DNA from: Acidobacteriaceae bacterium
Lineage (GTDB): Bacteria > Acidobacteriota > Terriglobia > Terriglobales > Acidobacteriaceae
Direction of reading: 5' to 3'
Assembly: GCA_003162255.1 (NCBI GenBank)
Contig: PMMJ01000436.1
Coordinates: forward strand, 808 to 15,837
DNA: 15,030 bases
In this document: positions 1 through 7,181 of the stretch, piece by piece
How the letters are laid out: every line of letters starts with the position of its first letter
How positions within the stretch are numbered: position 1 is the first letter of the stretch
Position numbers and translations under genes: made by a program
The notes under the pieces: model-generated
Database searches by the model: none
What the model saw: only the letters and a program-made list of their open reading frames with translations
Told to the model about the DNA's origin: nothing

Positions 1-1
1 A

Positions 2-586
2 AAGACGCAAGGCCCTTACGCTCTGCACAGAAGCAGATGGACGGGGCAGGACATCGCGGATTTTATTTCGGTGTCGGTTTATACGGGCTTGCGTATTTCA
101 GATGTGAGCACGTTCCATGTGGACCGCATGAGGCCCGACGGCACGATCCAGCTCAGGACCACCAAGGCGCACACCCACGTTTACACATGGGTTCCCGAAT
201 GGTTGCAGGAACGCATTCGCGCCCGCGCTCTGGAAACAGGCCCGTACATTTTCGGGGAGCACAGCACGACGGATATGAACGTCATCACCGATTTGTGGCG
301 GCGCAAGCTGAATAAACTCTGGAATCTGTGCGGCCCGTGGAAAGACAAGCCGACGCCGCACCGTTTCCGGCATACTTTCGCAAGAATTCTTTTGGAGCGC
401 CCCGGCGTGACCGTGCGCGACGTGGCGGAGTTGCTGGGCAATACCGAGCAGATCGTCAGGAAACATTATGCCGCGTGGATTCCCGAGCGTCAGGAGCGAT
501 TGACGGCGATACTCAGAGCGGCTTTCGATACGAAGCCGAAACCAAAGCCGAATGTTATTGCTATGCCGAAACCCGCGAAGGGGTGA
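2..586 (+). CDS. Tyrosine recombinase (phage-type integrase), C-terminal catalytic half, cut by window edge
   Basis: This site-specific recombinase cuts and rejoins DNA through a covalent phosphotyrosine link and would integrate or excise the element. The frame is open to the left edge, so the N-terminal DNA-binding domain lies outside. The catalytic residues appear in order: Arg I in YTGLRISDV (codon 92-94), the beta-hairpin Lys in RTTK (about 164), the H-x-x-R box in PHRFRHTF (359-370) and the nucleophilic Tyr in RKHYAAW (467-469). The third His/Trp position is Asn (LLGNTE instead of LLGHT); I have seen this in related integrases but it is atypical of XerC/D. The tail is rich in Lys-Pro repeats. 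It converges on the HTH gene at 610-891, with 23 bases between the two stops. The family call is secure. The exact subfamily and the true start cannot be seen. Confidence 0.9.
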   Translation, partial: KTQGPYALHRSRWTGQDIADFISVSVYTGLRISDVSTFHVDRMRPDGTIQLRTTKAHTHVYTWVPEWLQERIRARALETGPYIFGEHSTTDMNVITDLWRRKLNKLWNLCGPWKDKPTPHRFRHTFARILLERPGVTVRDVAELLGNTEQIVRKHYAAWIPERQERLTAILRAAFDTKPKPKPNVIAMPKPAKG

Positions 587-609
587 CAGGGAGAATTTCA
601 CCATCCTAT

Positions 610-891
610 TTAGGCTCCCATCAGCAACCGCGTATGAATGCGCCGCACAGCGGATTCCGGCACGCTGTAAACCGTGTGCGCCCGCTTGCGTCCCATCCTG
701 ATTTTGATGACGCCCGGATCGTCCTTGACGAGCTTTCGCACCGTCTCCCGGCCCAAACCCCAAAGTTCCGCGAGGTCGCTAACGCGATAGTGCTTTTCGG
801 CGAAGCTATCGGCCAAATAACGCCGCTCCAGAGCAAGTGCCGCCTGGCTGGTGTTCTGGATTGGTTTTTTACCAAGTGACTCTGCGCTCAT
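610..891 (-). CDS. Small helix-turn-helix DNA-binding protein, excisionase-like
   Basis: This 93-residue protein is basic and contains a helix-turn-helix at about residues 35-62 (YRVSDLAELWGLGRETVRKL), followed by a short basic wing (KIRMGRKRAHTVYSVPESA). The layout is that of MerR/Xis-type HTH proteins that bend DNA at attachment sites or regulate integrase use. Two ATG codons are adjacent (894 and 891). I chose 891 because the purine run GGAAGG lies 5 bases before it, against 2 bases for 894. It lies 43 bases downstream of the relaxase stop on the same strand and is probably co-transcribed with it. It faces the integrase head-to-head at its 3' end. An excisionase role is inferred from this pairing; a transfer-gene regulator is the alternative. 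Confidence 0.72.
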   Translation of the reverse strand: MSAESLGKKPIQNTSQAALALERRYLADSFAEKHYRVSDLAELWGLGRETVRKLVKDDPGVIKIRMGRKRAHTVYSVPESAVRRIHTRLLMGA

Positions 892-934
892 CATTGCCTT
901 CCCACGTGAAACTATCGTCGATTCCTGTTCAAGA

Positions 935-3715
935 TCAGAAGCCCAAACCCATACCCATACCCAGATCCTGCCCTGGCTGTTGTGACCTGGCAGCCTCCTG
1001 ATGCTGCAATGGCGCAATCGCCTGTTCCGGCTTGTGTGCGCTCTGGTGCGAAACGTCGTGGCCGAGAGCCTGCGGCAGTTTCTGACGGTTGTTTGTAAAA
1101 ATCTGCGCGTCCCACTGTCCACGCGAAACCGAGACATACGCCATGCGGCTATTGAGCAAGTCTCTCGCGGCAAGCTCCGTATCCACGTGAATGAGTACGC
1201 GGTCGGCCGTTTGTCCCTGGCTCGAATAGCTGGTTACGGCGTAGCCGTGGTCGATGTGTGGATGACCCTGGGGTTGGTAGTCCATGTTGTGCCCGTTATC
1301 AAGCTTCAACCGCATCGCGCCGTCCGGCGCGATGTTTTCCACTGTACCCAGTTCACGGTTCGCAATCTTCAGCTCATGATTGGGCGCGGTGAATTGGATA
1401 CGGTCTCCAACCGAGAATGCCTTCTCCTGCTCGCGATACACCGAGACGCCCATCTGGCGACGAGGGTCGTAGGTCGTTTCACTCCCATCCACGTGCAGCA
1501 CCGTGAGCCGATTGTTTTGCGCGTCGATGCTCTTGACGCGCGTGTATTCGCCCTTCGCAATGCCGGTCTCCCGCGAACCGCGCGAATAGCGCAGAATGTC
1601 GTCAACTCGGTATTGCTGTGCCCAACTGCGATCCGCTCCGGTCATCTCCTGACGCGGTACAAGCGTTTGGACCTGGTGTTCTTCCCTGCTGACGCTTCCG
1701 CGCGATTGCAACTCTGCATGAATGCGCTGATTGATTTCCGTGCGCGACAGATTGTCGGGCGAAACGACCAACGTACTTTCCGGCGATTTGGCATACTCGC
1801 GCGCGATGGCCGCGATGCGCTCCTCATGCCCTTTCACTTCATGCACGCGGCCTTGCCGGTCAAGGCTGTCGATGGCCGCGCCAACCTGACCACGCGCCAA
1901 CTGCTCAACAGCCTGCTTCAGTTCCGGGTCCTTCTGTCGCACAATCTCTTCGAGTCTCACCGTCCGCATTCCAGCTTCCTGAAGTTGCGCGAAAGGACGG
2001 CCCGCTTCGACGGCCTCATGTTGCCGCGTGTCGCCTACCAGCAGAACCCGGTCTCCCGCATGAAGCCGTTCGATGAACTCGTGCATCTGGCGCGTCGAGG
2101 CAAGCGAAGACTCGTCGAGCACATAGAACTTCTTCTCACCTGTGTCCGGCTGCTCTCCCTGCGCAAGATGGCGTTGCAGAGTCGAGGTCTCTATGCTCGC
2201 CTCGGCCAGCTTCTGTGCAGCGCGTGAGGTGGGAGCAAAACCCTCGACCTTGTAGCCTTCCGCCTCCACTCCTTCCCGGATCACCGCCAAAGTCGTTGTC
2301 TTGCCGGTACCAGCGATTCCATCCAAGCCGACAATCTTCTCGCGGCTCACAAAGATGTCATCGACCACCTCGCGCTGCGCCGGACTCAACTCTGTATGAC
2401 GGTCCTCTGTTGCAATCCGCAGCGAAGGCGTGACCAGCATCGGATCGTTATAGCTGCGCCGATTACCGTTCTGCATGTGTCCGATGATCTCCTGCTCCAT
2501 GCGGATCATCTCAGCGGTTGTGTACATCGGTGCAGCGCGCCCTTCCATGGGGCCAACGGCAACGAATTCCCCGCGCTGGACGCGCTGCGCAAACTCGTGC
2601 CGTACTTGTTCGTAGGTTGCTTGCGCCATGCTGCGGCTGATTGCCGCCTGCAAGATGCTTCGCTGATCCTGCACGGCAGAGCGCTCAAAGACATGATTCC
2701 GGGCATAGGTAACGGCCTGTCGTTCGGTCTGCTGTTCAGTCTTGTCCGAGCGGGGTGTGTGGAGCTGCGTATGTTCGCGTGCCTGGGCTACAACGCGATC
2801 CGCCTGATGGCCGTGCCGTGCAGCCAATTCGCGGTGCCGCTGTAATACCTCTTCTGGTGAACGAATCTCCTTGCTGTCCCGCGTGCGATGCGCAGCAACC
2901 TGCGCCGCGCCTGCGCCTTCTCGTCCAATTTCCTGCAAGTGTCGCTTGATCTGTTCTCGCCTTGGACTGGACGCATCCAGATATTCCTGCGTGTAGCCTT
3001 TGATCTCCGGCTGTCCGTGCGTGCCGCGTTCGACCTCATAGCCCAACCTTTGCAGGCGAATGGCAAGCTCGGAACGATACACGCTGGTCGCATACTGCTG
3101 CGATTGGAAAAGGCTGCGCTCTTGTAGCGCCCGCGTCTGGCCGTTCTCGCGCTCGGTCATATTGAAAATGACGGCATGAGTATGAAGTTGCGGCGCAGCA
3201 TACCCATCCACCGGGCGAGCAGTGTCATGCTCGAAGGTGGCGGCAATGAACTTGGCCGTCGTCTCCGGCGCGTGGATATTGCCGATGCGCGCTTGCGTAT
3301 ACCGCTCCAATTCGCAAAGTGCTACGCGGACACTCTCACGGTGCGCATGGCGCACGTGCTCATCGCCGCCCACAAGCGCGGTGAGAGAAACGGATTTCGG
3401 AGCGGAAAATGTCGCATCCCATCCGGCGCGATGTTCGACGCTGGTGATTTCCTTGCCGTACTCGTTGTCGTAGGTCTTTGCAGGCTGGTGCTTGACGAGT
3501 TGCGCGCCGTTTTCAGGATGCTGGCCTTCGCTCAATCGAGCGAATTGCTCGGCACCAACGGAATCACGCAGTCCCCACTCTTCGGCAAGCCTTCCCTGCC
3601 ACTCGCTATGCACCTGCGCGTCACGGCTCCAGTAGTTCTGCTTCTCCGACACAAACTCGCACGCATGGTAGGTCCGCGCCTGCCCTGGCGATAATGCTTT
3701 GGAGATGGTCAACAT
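935..3715 (-). CDS. traA: MobF-family conjugative relaxase with fused helicase (TraA/TrwC-like)
   Basis: This relaxase nicks oriT, stays bound to the 5' end and unwinds the transferred strand during conjugation. It is 926 residues long, normal for the family. Tyr16 and Tyr28 match the two catalytic tyrosine positions of TrwC, just before the family signature SEWQGRLAEEWGL (37-49). The metal-binding three-histidine set is His163 with His178 and His180 in QLHTHAVIFN. The C-terminal half is a RecD-like helicase: Walker A GIAGTGKTT (466-474), Walker B VLDESS (532-537), motif III VGDTRQHEAVEAGRPF (560-575), then TSYSSQGQTADRV (828-840) and AYVSVSRG (859-866). The start is ATG at 3715, giving the family-typical MLTISK; a TTG three codons upstream is possible. 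No coupling protein or mating-pair genes are visible, so the element may be mobilisable rather than self-transmissible. The 3' end carries a short Gly-Met repeat (LGMGMGLGF). Confidence 0.95.
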   Translation of the reverse strand: MLTISKALSPGQARTYHACEFVSEKQNYWSRDAQVHSEWQGRLAEEWGLRDSVGAEQFARLSEGQHPENGAQLVKHQPAKTYDNEYGKEITSVEHRAGWDATFSAPKSVSLTALVGGDEHVRHAHRESVRVALCELERYTQARIGNIHAPETTAKFIAATFEHDTARPVDGYAAPQLHTHAVIFNMTERENGQTRALQERSLFQSQQYATSVYRSELAIRLQRLGYEVERGTHGQPEIKGYTQEYLDASSPRREQIKRHLQEIGREGAGAAQVAAHRTRDSKEIRSPEEVLQRHRELAARHGHQADRVVAQAREHTQLHTPRSDKTEQQTERQAVTYARNHVFERSAVQDQRSILQAAISRSMAQATYEQVRHEFAQRVQRGEFVAVGPMEGRAAPMYTTAEMIRMEQEIIGHMQNGNRRSYNDPMLVTPSLRIATEDRHTELSPAQREVVDDIFVSREKIVGLDGIAGTGKTTTLAVIREGVEAEGYKVEGFAPTSRAAQKLAEASIETSTLQRHLAQGEQPDTGEKKFYVLDESSLASTRQMHEFIERLHAGDRVLLVGDTRQHEAVEAGRPFAQLQEAGMRTVRLEEIVRQKDPELKQAVEQLARGQVGAAIDSLDRQGRVHEVKGHEERIAAIAREYAKSPESTLVVSPDNLSRTEINQRIHAELQSRGSVSREEHQVQTLVPRQEMTGADRSWAQQYRVDDILRYSRGSRETGIAKGEYTRVKSIDAQNNRLTVLHVDGSETTYDPRRQMGVSVYREQEKAFSVGDRIQFTAPNHELKIANRELGTVENIAPDGAMRLKLDNGHNMDYQPQGHPHIDHGYAVTSYSSQGQTADRVLIHVDTELAARDLLNSRMAYVSVSRGQWDAQIFTNNRQKLPQALGHDVSHQSAHKPEQAIAPLQHQEAARSQQPGQDLGMGMGLGF

Positions 3716-3724
3716 GCGATTCAA

Positions 3725-4350
3725 CTCTGCAACAAGCGCGGTAATATTTCGGCTCCTGTTTTCTGACTTAGACTAACTAAGCCTTGCGAGAGATGCCCAC
3801 TGTTTTATTATTTGTTGCTGTATTATTCAAGGTCGTTCTATGTGGAAAACGTATGTTTCGGTACTTATCTCGCCTTTGCGCTAGTTAGTTGATTTACAAT
3901 AACGATCCGAGTCGGCAGCGTGACAGCATGCTCAACGGCAGTGTTGATCGTGGGTAAGAGCACATCTTAAACGCTGGACATTGGCATCTATTAACGCTGC
4001 TGATTGGAAGCAGGAAAGCATGTCATTCGCGAAGCTAAGTAGAGGCAGATAGACAGAGAATAGCTGACGAGGAAGAATGTGAATTGAAGACAAGTTATAC
4101 CATCTTATCAAGCACACTTGCTTGCGCTTCATGGGCGTCGCTTGGCAGCCGTCGAAGTCGTAGTGTGAGGTCGCGCAAATGAAACATATGAGCGCTGTCA
4201 ATTGGGATCAGATCTCTTGCGATTGGACCGCCGATTAGCTCACTCGATGACTGCGATTTGTCTCGGCTGTTCGGCCTTCTTATCCCAAGTCATTTGCCTC
4301 GGCGATCCGGGACAGTTGGTATGCCTCTTGACGGGCTATTTTTGAAAAGC
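3725..4350. other. AT-richer gene-free stretch upstream of the relaxase
   Basis: I see no convincing gene on either strand. The longest frame (minus 4201-3932, 89 residues) has no recognisable motif and no clear ribosome site. The stretch is visibly lower in GC than both flanks. It carries the candidate relaxase promoter and a short inverted pair, ACTAACTA at 3772-3779 and TAGTTAGT at 3882-3889, about 100 bases apart. For MobF systems oriT often lies upstream of the relaxase, so part of this stretch could be oriT, but no nic site can be named. Confidence 0.4.
3802..3830 (-). promoter_or_regulatory. Candidate sigma-70-type promoter for the relaxase
   Basis: On the minus strand TTGAAT (3830-3825) and TAAAAC (3807-3802) are separated by 17 bases, each matching 4 of 6 consensus positions, in an AT-rich stretch. 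Transcription would start near 3795, about 80 bases before the ATG at 3715. This is a motif match only. Confidence 0.45.
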
Positions 4351-4352
4351 TG

Positions 4353-4380
4353 AAAGATGGTAAAAGATGGTGTTTTTACC
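4353..4380. repeat. Tandem AAAGATGGT pair with overlapping 7-bp inverted repeat
   Basis: AAAGATGGT occurs at 4353-4361 and 4363-4371, offset by one 10-base turn. GGTAAAA (4359-4365) can pair with TTTTACC (4374-4380) across an 8-base loop. This may be a protein binding site or a decayed element end. The feature marks the switch from AT-rich sequence on the left to GC-rich sequence on the right. Confidence 0.4.
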
Positions 4381-5110
4381 TCTGGTGCGGAGCCGAATCC
4401 GCCGGCTGAACTGCTAGTGAGAGTGGCGAGATAATCGCCGTATCCCGTGTGCTATCGCGGGCCGATTCCACCCGCTGAAAGGGGGCGAGTGGCTTCAACA
4501 TTGCGGTGGACTCGGCGAGTCCATTTGGCCCAGGTTGGCAGGAGCTTTTGGGCCAACTAGAAGTGGCCATTTTGCCAGCACAATTACCCACAGATGCCGT
4601 ACTGATCCGCCTTCCAATTCCGCTGGAAATCCGAAGGCGACAGCAACCTCTGCGAGTGTCGTAAAGGCCTCAATTTGATGCCCGCCAAGTTGTCCTTACA
4701 GTGCGAGCACCGGCACAATTGAACCGAGGATTGGAGCCAAGCTCTACGTCCCGTTGCCGGGGCCATATGCCATCAATTATCGGCGTTGCGTTTCTGGCTT
4801 GGAGCCGTCTTGAACAGCCACTCTACTCGGGCGTCGAATCGGGTGGTTTTGCCTCTTGAAAAGCGAGCGGATATTACCGCTGACGCAGCGGCAATACCCT
4901 CCTATACCAAGTCACAAACAGGGTTGCCGGAAAGGTGAAGAGCGCGGCCAAAGTGGGTACAATCCACCGCCTTGAACACCGAGGAAAGCCAAGGGGAAAC
5001 GTGGCTCTTTCGCCGGTGTATGAGCACCGGAATTGGCGCGCAATATCACCAGTAACTCGTTAGGCTTTCTGTTGCTTGATCGACTCGTCATACACTACAA
5101 TTTTGCGCAG
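4381..5110. other. Gene-free stretch, possibly decayed coding sequence
   Basis: All six frames are broken by stops into pieces of 60-70 residues and I recognise no domain. The minus-strand pieces 4766-4584 and 4591-4376 abut and could be remnants of one old gene, but neither shows a usable motif. I see no tRNA and no transposase remnant that I could defend. Confidence 0.35.
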
Positions 5111-5113
5111 ACT

Positions 5114-5183
5114 ATTAGCTGTTCGCGCACGTCGGCAAGGCATACTTTTGTTACGTCGGGCGGGTGCTAATTAGTTGTTCGCG
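5114..5183 (+). repeat. Two 14-bp direct repeats 56 bases apart
   Basis: ATTAGCTGTTCGCG at 5114-5127 and ATTAGTTGTTCGCG at 5170-5183 differ by one base. Between them ACGTCGG also occurs twice (5129 and 5153). They lie just left of the nested inverted repeat. This could be an iteron-like pair or a small duplication. Confidence 0.5.
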
Positions 5184-5210
5184 GGACTCGAATTGCTGCC
5201 TTGAAAAGTT

Positions 5211-5364
5211 TGCCCCGCTGGGGCAGAGAGAGGCATTCCGAACATAGCGGGAGGGCCTTTACGGGCGTGGGCGCGGCCTGTCAACGCCCCGGAGCGAAGC
5301 GCAGCCGTAAGGCGTTCCGCGCTCTTGGCGGAACGGGGCTTGACGGGTCGTGATCCGCGCCCGT
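5211..5364. repeat. Nested inverted-repeat cluster, candidate oriT or replication origin
   Basis: Three structures are stacked here. TGCCCC/GGGGCA (5211-5225) forms a 6-bp stem. A long imperfect inverted repeat has arms 5261-5290 and 5335-5364: ACGGGCG pairs with CGCCCGT at the ends, and GTCAACGCCCC pairs with GGGGCTTGAC with one bulge near the middle. Inside it GTTCCGC (5314-5320) pairs perfectly with GCGGAAC (5328-5334) across a 7-base loop. The arms are too imperfect for a recent insertion-sequence end and too elaborate for a terminator. A relaxase gene 1.5 kb away makes a conjugation origin plausible, but I cannot identify a nic site. Confidence 0.45.
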
Positions 5365-5714
5365 ACCCTCTTCCCGCTTCGGAATGGCTCGGTTCCTGTC
5401 GCCGCGAAGTCTACTGCTGACGCGCTGCCGGTTCGTTTTTGTGAGTGTTTCTCGGACAGCTTGCGAGATTGCCGCACGCGCCGTTCACAGTCATCAAAAC
5501 CGCCCATTGTCCTGGTCGTATTCCATCGCGAACTTTGCTCGGAGTTTGCCGCGAGAGTAGCCCTTCGGGCCTCAGTCCACTACCGGACAGACGCCGGACA
5601 AAGCCCGGAAGCACACCGGACAGCAGCACACGCGGCGGCAACGGCCCCGATTCCGCATCTACGCGCAACCCTCGGCGGATCAACACGTCTACGCGCTGAG
5701 CGCGCTACAGCGCC
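5365..5714. other. GC-rich gene-free stretch
   Basis: Several overlapping open frames exist on both strands (for example plus 5350-5769 and minus 5686-5411). They are mutually exclusive, compositionally biased toward Arg, Ala, Ser and Pro, and contain no motif I know. I treat them as chance frames in GC-rich DNA. Confidence 0.4.
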
Positions 5715-5740
5715 CGGCGGGAACCCATTAGTTCCCGCCG
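5715..5740. terminator. Perfect 10-bp hairpin with 6-base loop
   Basis: CGGCGGGAAC (5715-5724) pairs perfectly with GTTCCCGCCG (5731-5740) around the loop CCATTA. A T-rich stretch (TTTGTTTT, 5753-5760) follows on the plus strand, but 12 bases away, so it is at best an imperfect intrinsic terminator. It could instead be a protein site or part of an origin. Confidence 0.45.
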
Positions 5741-5831
5741 TCCTGCAACTGCTTTGTTTTCTGTGGTAACCAATAAGCTCCCAAAGGTAGCTGTGCAGCT
5801 CCCAATCGGGGATGACGTGTCTCTATACCCC

Positions 5832-5846
5832 CGGTGCGAAGCACCG
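5832..5846. repeat. Short perfect hairpin CGGTGC-GAA-GCACCG
   Basis: A 6-bp perfect stem closes a GAA triloop. No T-run follows on either side. Its role is unknown. Confidence 0.35.
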
Positions 5847-6130
5847 CCCTGTTTTGACTTTCACCGTTTCTACAATCCATCCCGCCGCAACCCGCCCCGC
5901 ATCGGCCTTCCGCCCCCGCTCTGCGCCCCGCAATCGCCACCATTCCGGGCAGCCAGTCAGCGACACAACGGCACCGCAAAAGGCCGCTACTCGCATCAGG
6001 ATTAGGCCGCGGATCGGGAGCGCAAAGGACGGCGAACCGCGAACGGAAAGAGCGGCTGAAGAGACTAGGATCGCGGGGCGGATCGGCGGCTCATTCCCCC
6101 CTCAATCGGGAACGCATCGGCTGGGTCCCA

Positions 6131-6442
6131 TTGTGCGATCAGACCTCCGCGCCCAAAGCGCCACGCTTCCAGGCGTCGAATCACCGAAAACCCCTGCGAG
6201 AGAAGGTGCCTGCGGAGACAGACGACGAGGATTTTGAGCTTGCGGTACAGCCGGCCTTGCCCTCCTTGGAAGAAGGCGGATACGGCCTCGATCTGGTGCG
6301 GGAAGAGGGAAATGAATTCTCCCCTCGTTTGCAGTTTCCCGGAACACTGGCGCCGCGCTATCCGGTGTGTCGATACCCGAGGATTGCGGAGGTCCGAAGG
6401 ATGCTTGAGGAGCTTGACTTGGAGCGGGATCTTTGCCAATAG
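6131..6442 (+). CDS. Doubtful hypothetical ORF, may read on past a TAG
   Basis: A TTG-started frame of 103 residues, acidic and without a known motif. Codon third positions are mostly G or C, as expected of a real gene here. The same bias continues past the TAG at 6440-6442 for about 20 more codons (reading GYYFYAHTAILENEE), which hints at a longer gene broken by a nonsense change. A 133-residue frame on the opposite strand (6466-6065) overlaps all of it, so only one can be real, and neither may be. There is no good ribosome site. I do not recognise a function. Confidence 0.22.
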   Translation: MCDQTSAPKAPRFQASNHRKPLREKVPAETDDEDFELAVQPALPSLEEGGYGLDLVREEGNEFSPRLQFPGTLAPRYPVCRYPRIAEVRRMLEELDLERDLCQ

Positions 6443-6543
6443 CAAGGCTACTATTTCTACGCGCACACGGCGATCCTGGAGAACGAGGAAACACGCTCCT
6501 CCCCTGGAAGCGAAGATTCCATGCGAAGATTTACACAGTTAGC

Positions 6544-6978
6544 ATGGAAGAAAAAGTGTGTAGGTACTGCATTCATAAATTCCAACCGTCTAGGTACCAC
6601 CCGGATCAAAAAGTCTGCAGCTCAGGAGATTGTCAGCGTCGCCGCCGCACAGACTACCATCGGGAAAAACTCGTTGAAGATCCCGTTTATCGAGAGCAAT
6701 GCCGCGACAGTCAGCAAAAGTGGCGCGAGAAAAACCCCCACTATATGAAGCGCTATTGGGCAGACCGGCGAGCCGGTGACCGTCGTAATGCAAAAAACTC
6801 GCGCTTAACATCTGAACTAAATCAACTCTTGAAATTGGTAAAGAACAACTCGGCTGTCGATCTTCGGTCGCTGGATACAAGCATTTGGCTTGTCTCTCCA
6901 GATGGGTTATGTGAAAAGAACAACCTTGCTTCCGCCAAAATCATCATCGTGCTTGGGATTCCGTGCTCCTCAGGCTAG
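6544..6978 (+). CDS. Four-cysteine zinc-finger protein of unknown function
   Basis: This 144-residue basic protein has an N-terminal C-x2-C...C-x4-C set: Cys6 and Cys9 in VCRYC, and Cys25 and Cys30 in VCSSGDC. Between them lies the stretch FQPSRYHPDQ. It is followed by a run of Arg (QRRRRTDYHREKL) and by YREQCRDSQQKWREKNPHY. I recall similar hypothetical proteins with this signature near mobile genes in other bacteria, but no assigned function. Zinc and nucleic-acid binding is inferred from the cysteines and basic charge. The ATG at 6544 puts the finger at the N-terminus as in the family; a TTG at 6433 would add 37 residues that look unrelated. No clear ribosome site is visible. It ends 25 bases before the promoter of the recombinase cassette. 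Confidence 0.7.
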   Translation: MEEKVCRYCIHKFQPSRYHPDQKVCSSGDCQRRRRTDYHREKLVEDPVYREQCRDSQQKWREKNPHYMKRYWADRRAGDRRNAKNSRLTSELNQLLKLVKNNSAVDLRSLDTSIWLVSPDGLCEKNNLASAKIIIVLGIPCSSG

Positions 6979-7002
6979 GGTCAGGCAGTAAAGAACATCT
7001 CT

Positions 7003-7032
7003 TTGAACCTGGTTCGCCGCTTGTCATATAAC
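7003..7032 (+). promoter_or_regulatory. Candidate promoter for the recombinase-ParB-RepB operon
   Basis: TTGAAC (7003-7008) and TATAAC (7027-7032) lie 18 bases apart; the -10 box matches 5 of 6 positions. Transcription starting near 7039 would give a leader of about 140 bases containing the paired elements at 7042-7105. Confidence 0.5.
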
Positions 7033-7041
7033 TACTAATGT

Positions 7042-7105
7042 CTGGAGAATCCAGCATTGGGCGTTAAAGGCGGTCCCCTGCGGGTGACCGCACTGGCTAG
7101 CGGTC
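7042..7105 (+). promoter_or_regulatory. Structured leader with mutually exclusive hairpins
   Basis: CTGGA-GAA-TCCAG forms a hairpin at 7042-7054. GCGGTC (7070-7075) can pair with GACCGC (7086-7091), with CCC/GGG stacked inside. That same GACCGC can instead pair with a second GCGGTC at 7100-7105 across an 8-base loop. The two foldings exclude each other, as in attenuators; equally, the three copies could be DNA sites for the recombinase or a ParB-like protein. The recombinase ATG follows at 7182. Confidence 0.4.
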
Positions 7106-7181
7106 CGCAAGAGCAGCAGTGACTCTTAAGGTCGCCCCAGCTCCCATCGCGTGAAATCCGCACTTCAGATGACTGCCCCCA

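Noticed and set aside
1001..2227. A 408-codon plus-strand frame opposite the relaxase gene
   Set aside because: It is the antisense mirror of well-supported relaxase coding sequence, shows no motif and is Arg/Leu-rich as such shadows usually are.
2396..3694. Further long plus-strand frames opposite the relaxase (2396-2845, 3176-3694)
   Set aside because: Same reason: they lie antisense to conserved relaxase domains and lack any recognisable feature.
5059..5065. GTTAGGC, matching the integron attC core GTTRRRY
   Set aside because: No partner RYYYAAC core was found at the required distance upstream and there is no integron integrase, so this is a chance match.
4381..5250. A group II intron or insertion-sequence remnant
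   Set aside because: I looked for a domain V-like hairpin, maturase motifs, DDE motifs and terminal inverted repeats and found none I could defend.
5350..5769. A 139-codon plus-strand frame over the inverted-repeat edge
   Set aside because: It overlaps equally long frames on the other strand, has no ribosome site, and its composition fits GC-rich non-coding DNA.
6065..6466. A 133-codon minus-strand frame
   Set aside because: No motif or ribosome site. It competes with a plus-strand frame with better third-position bias, and neither is convincing.
7060..7140. A tRNA gene or tRNA-derived attachment site upstream of the recombinase
   Set aside because: The paired elements do not give a cloverleaf and there is no T-loop GTTCGAATC-like sequence.
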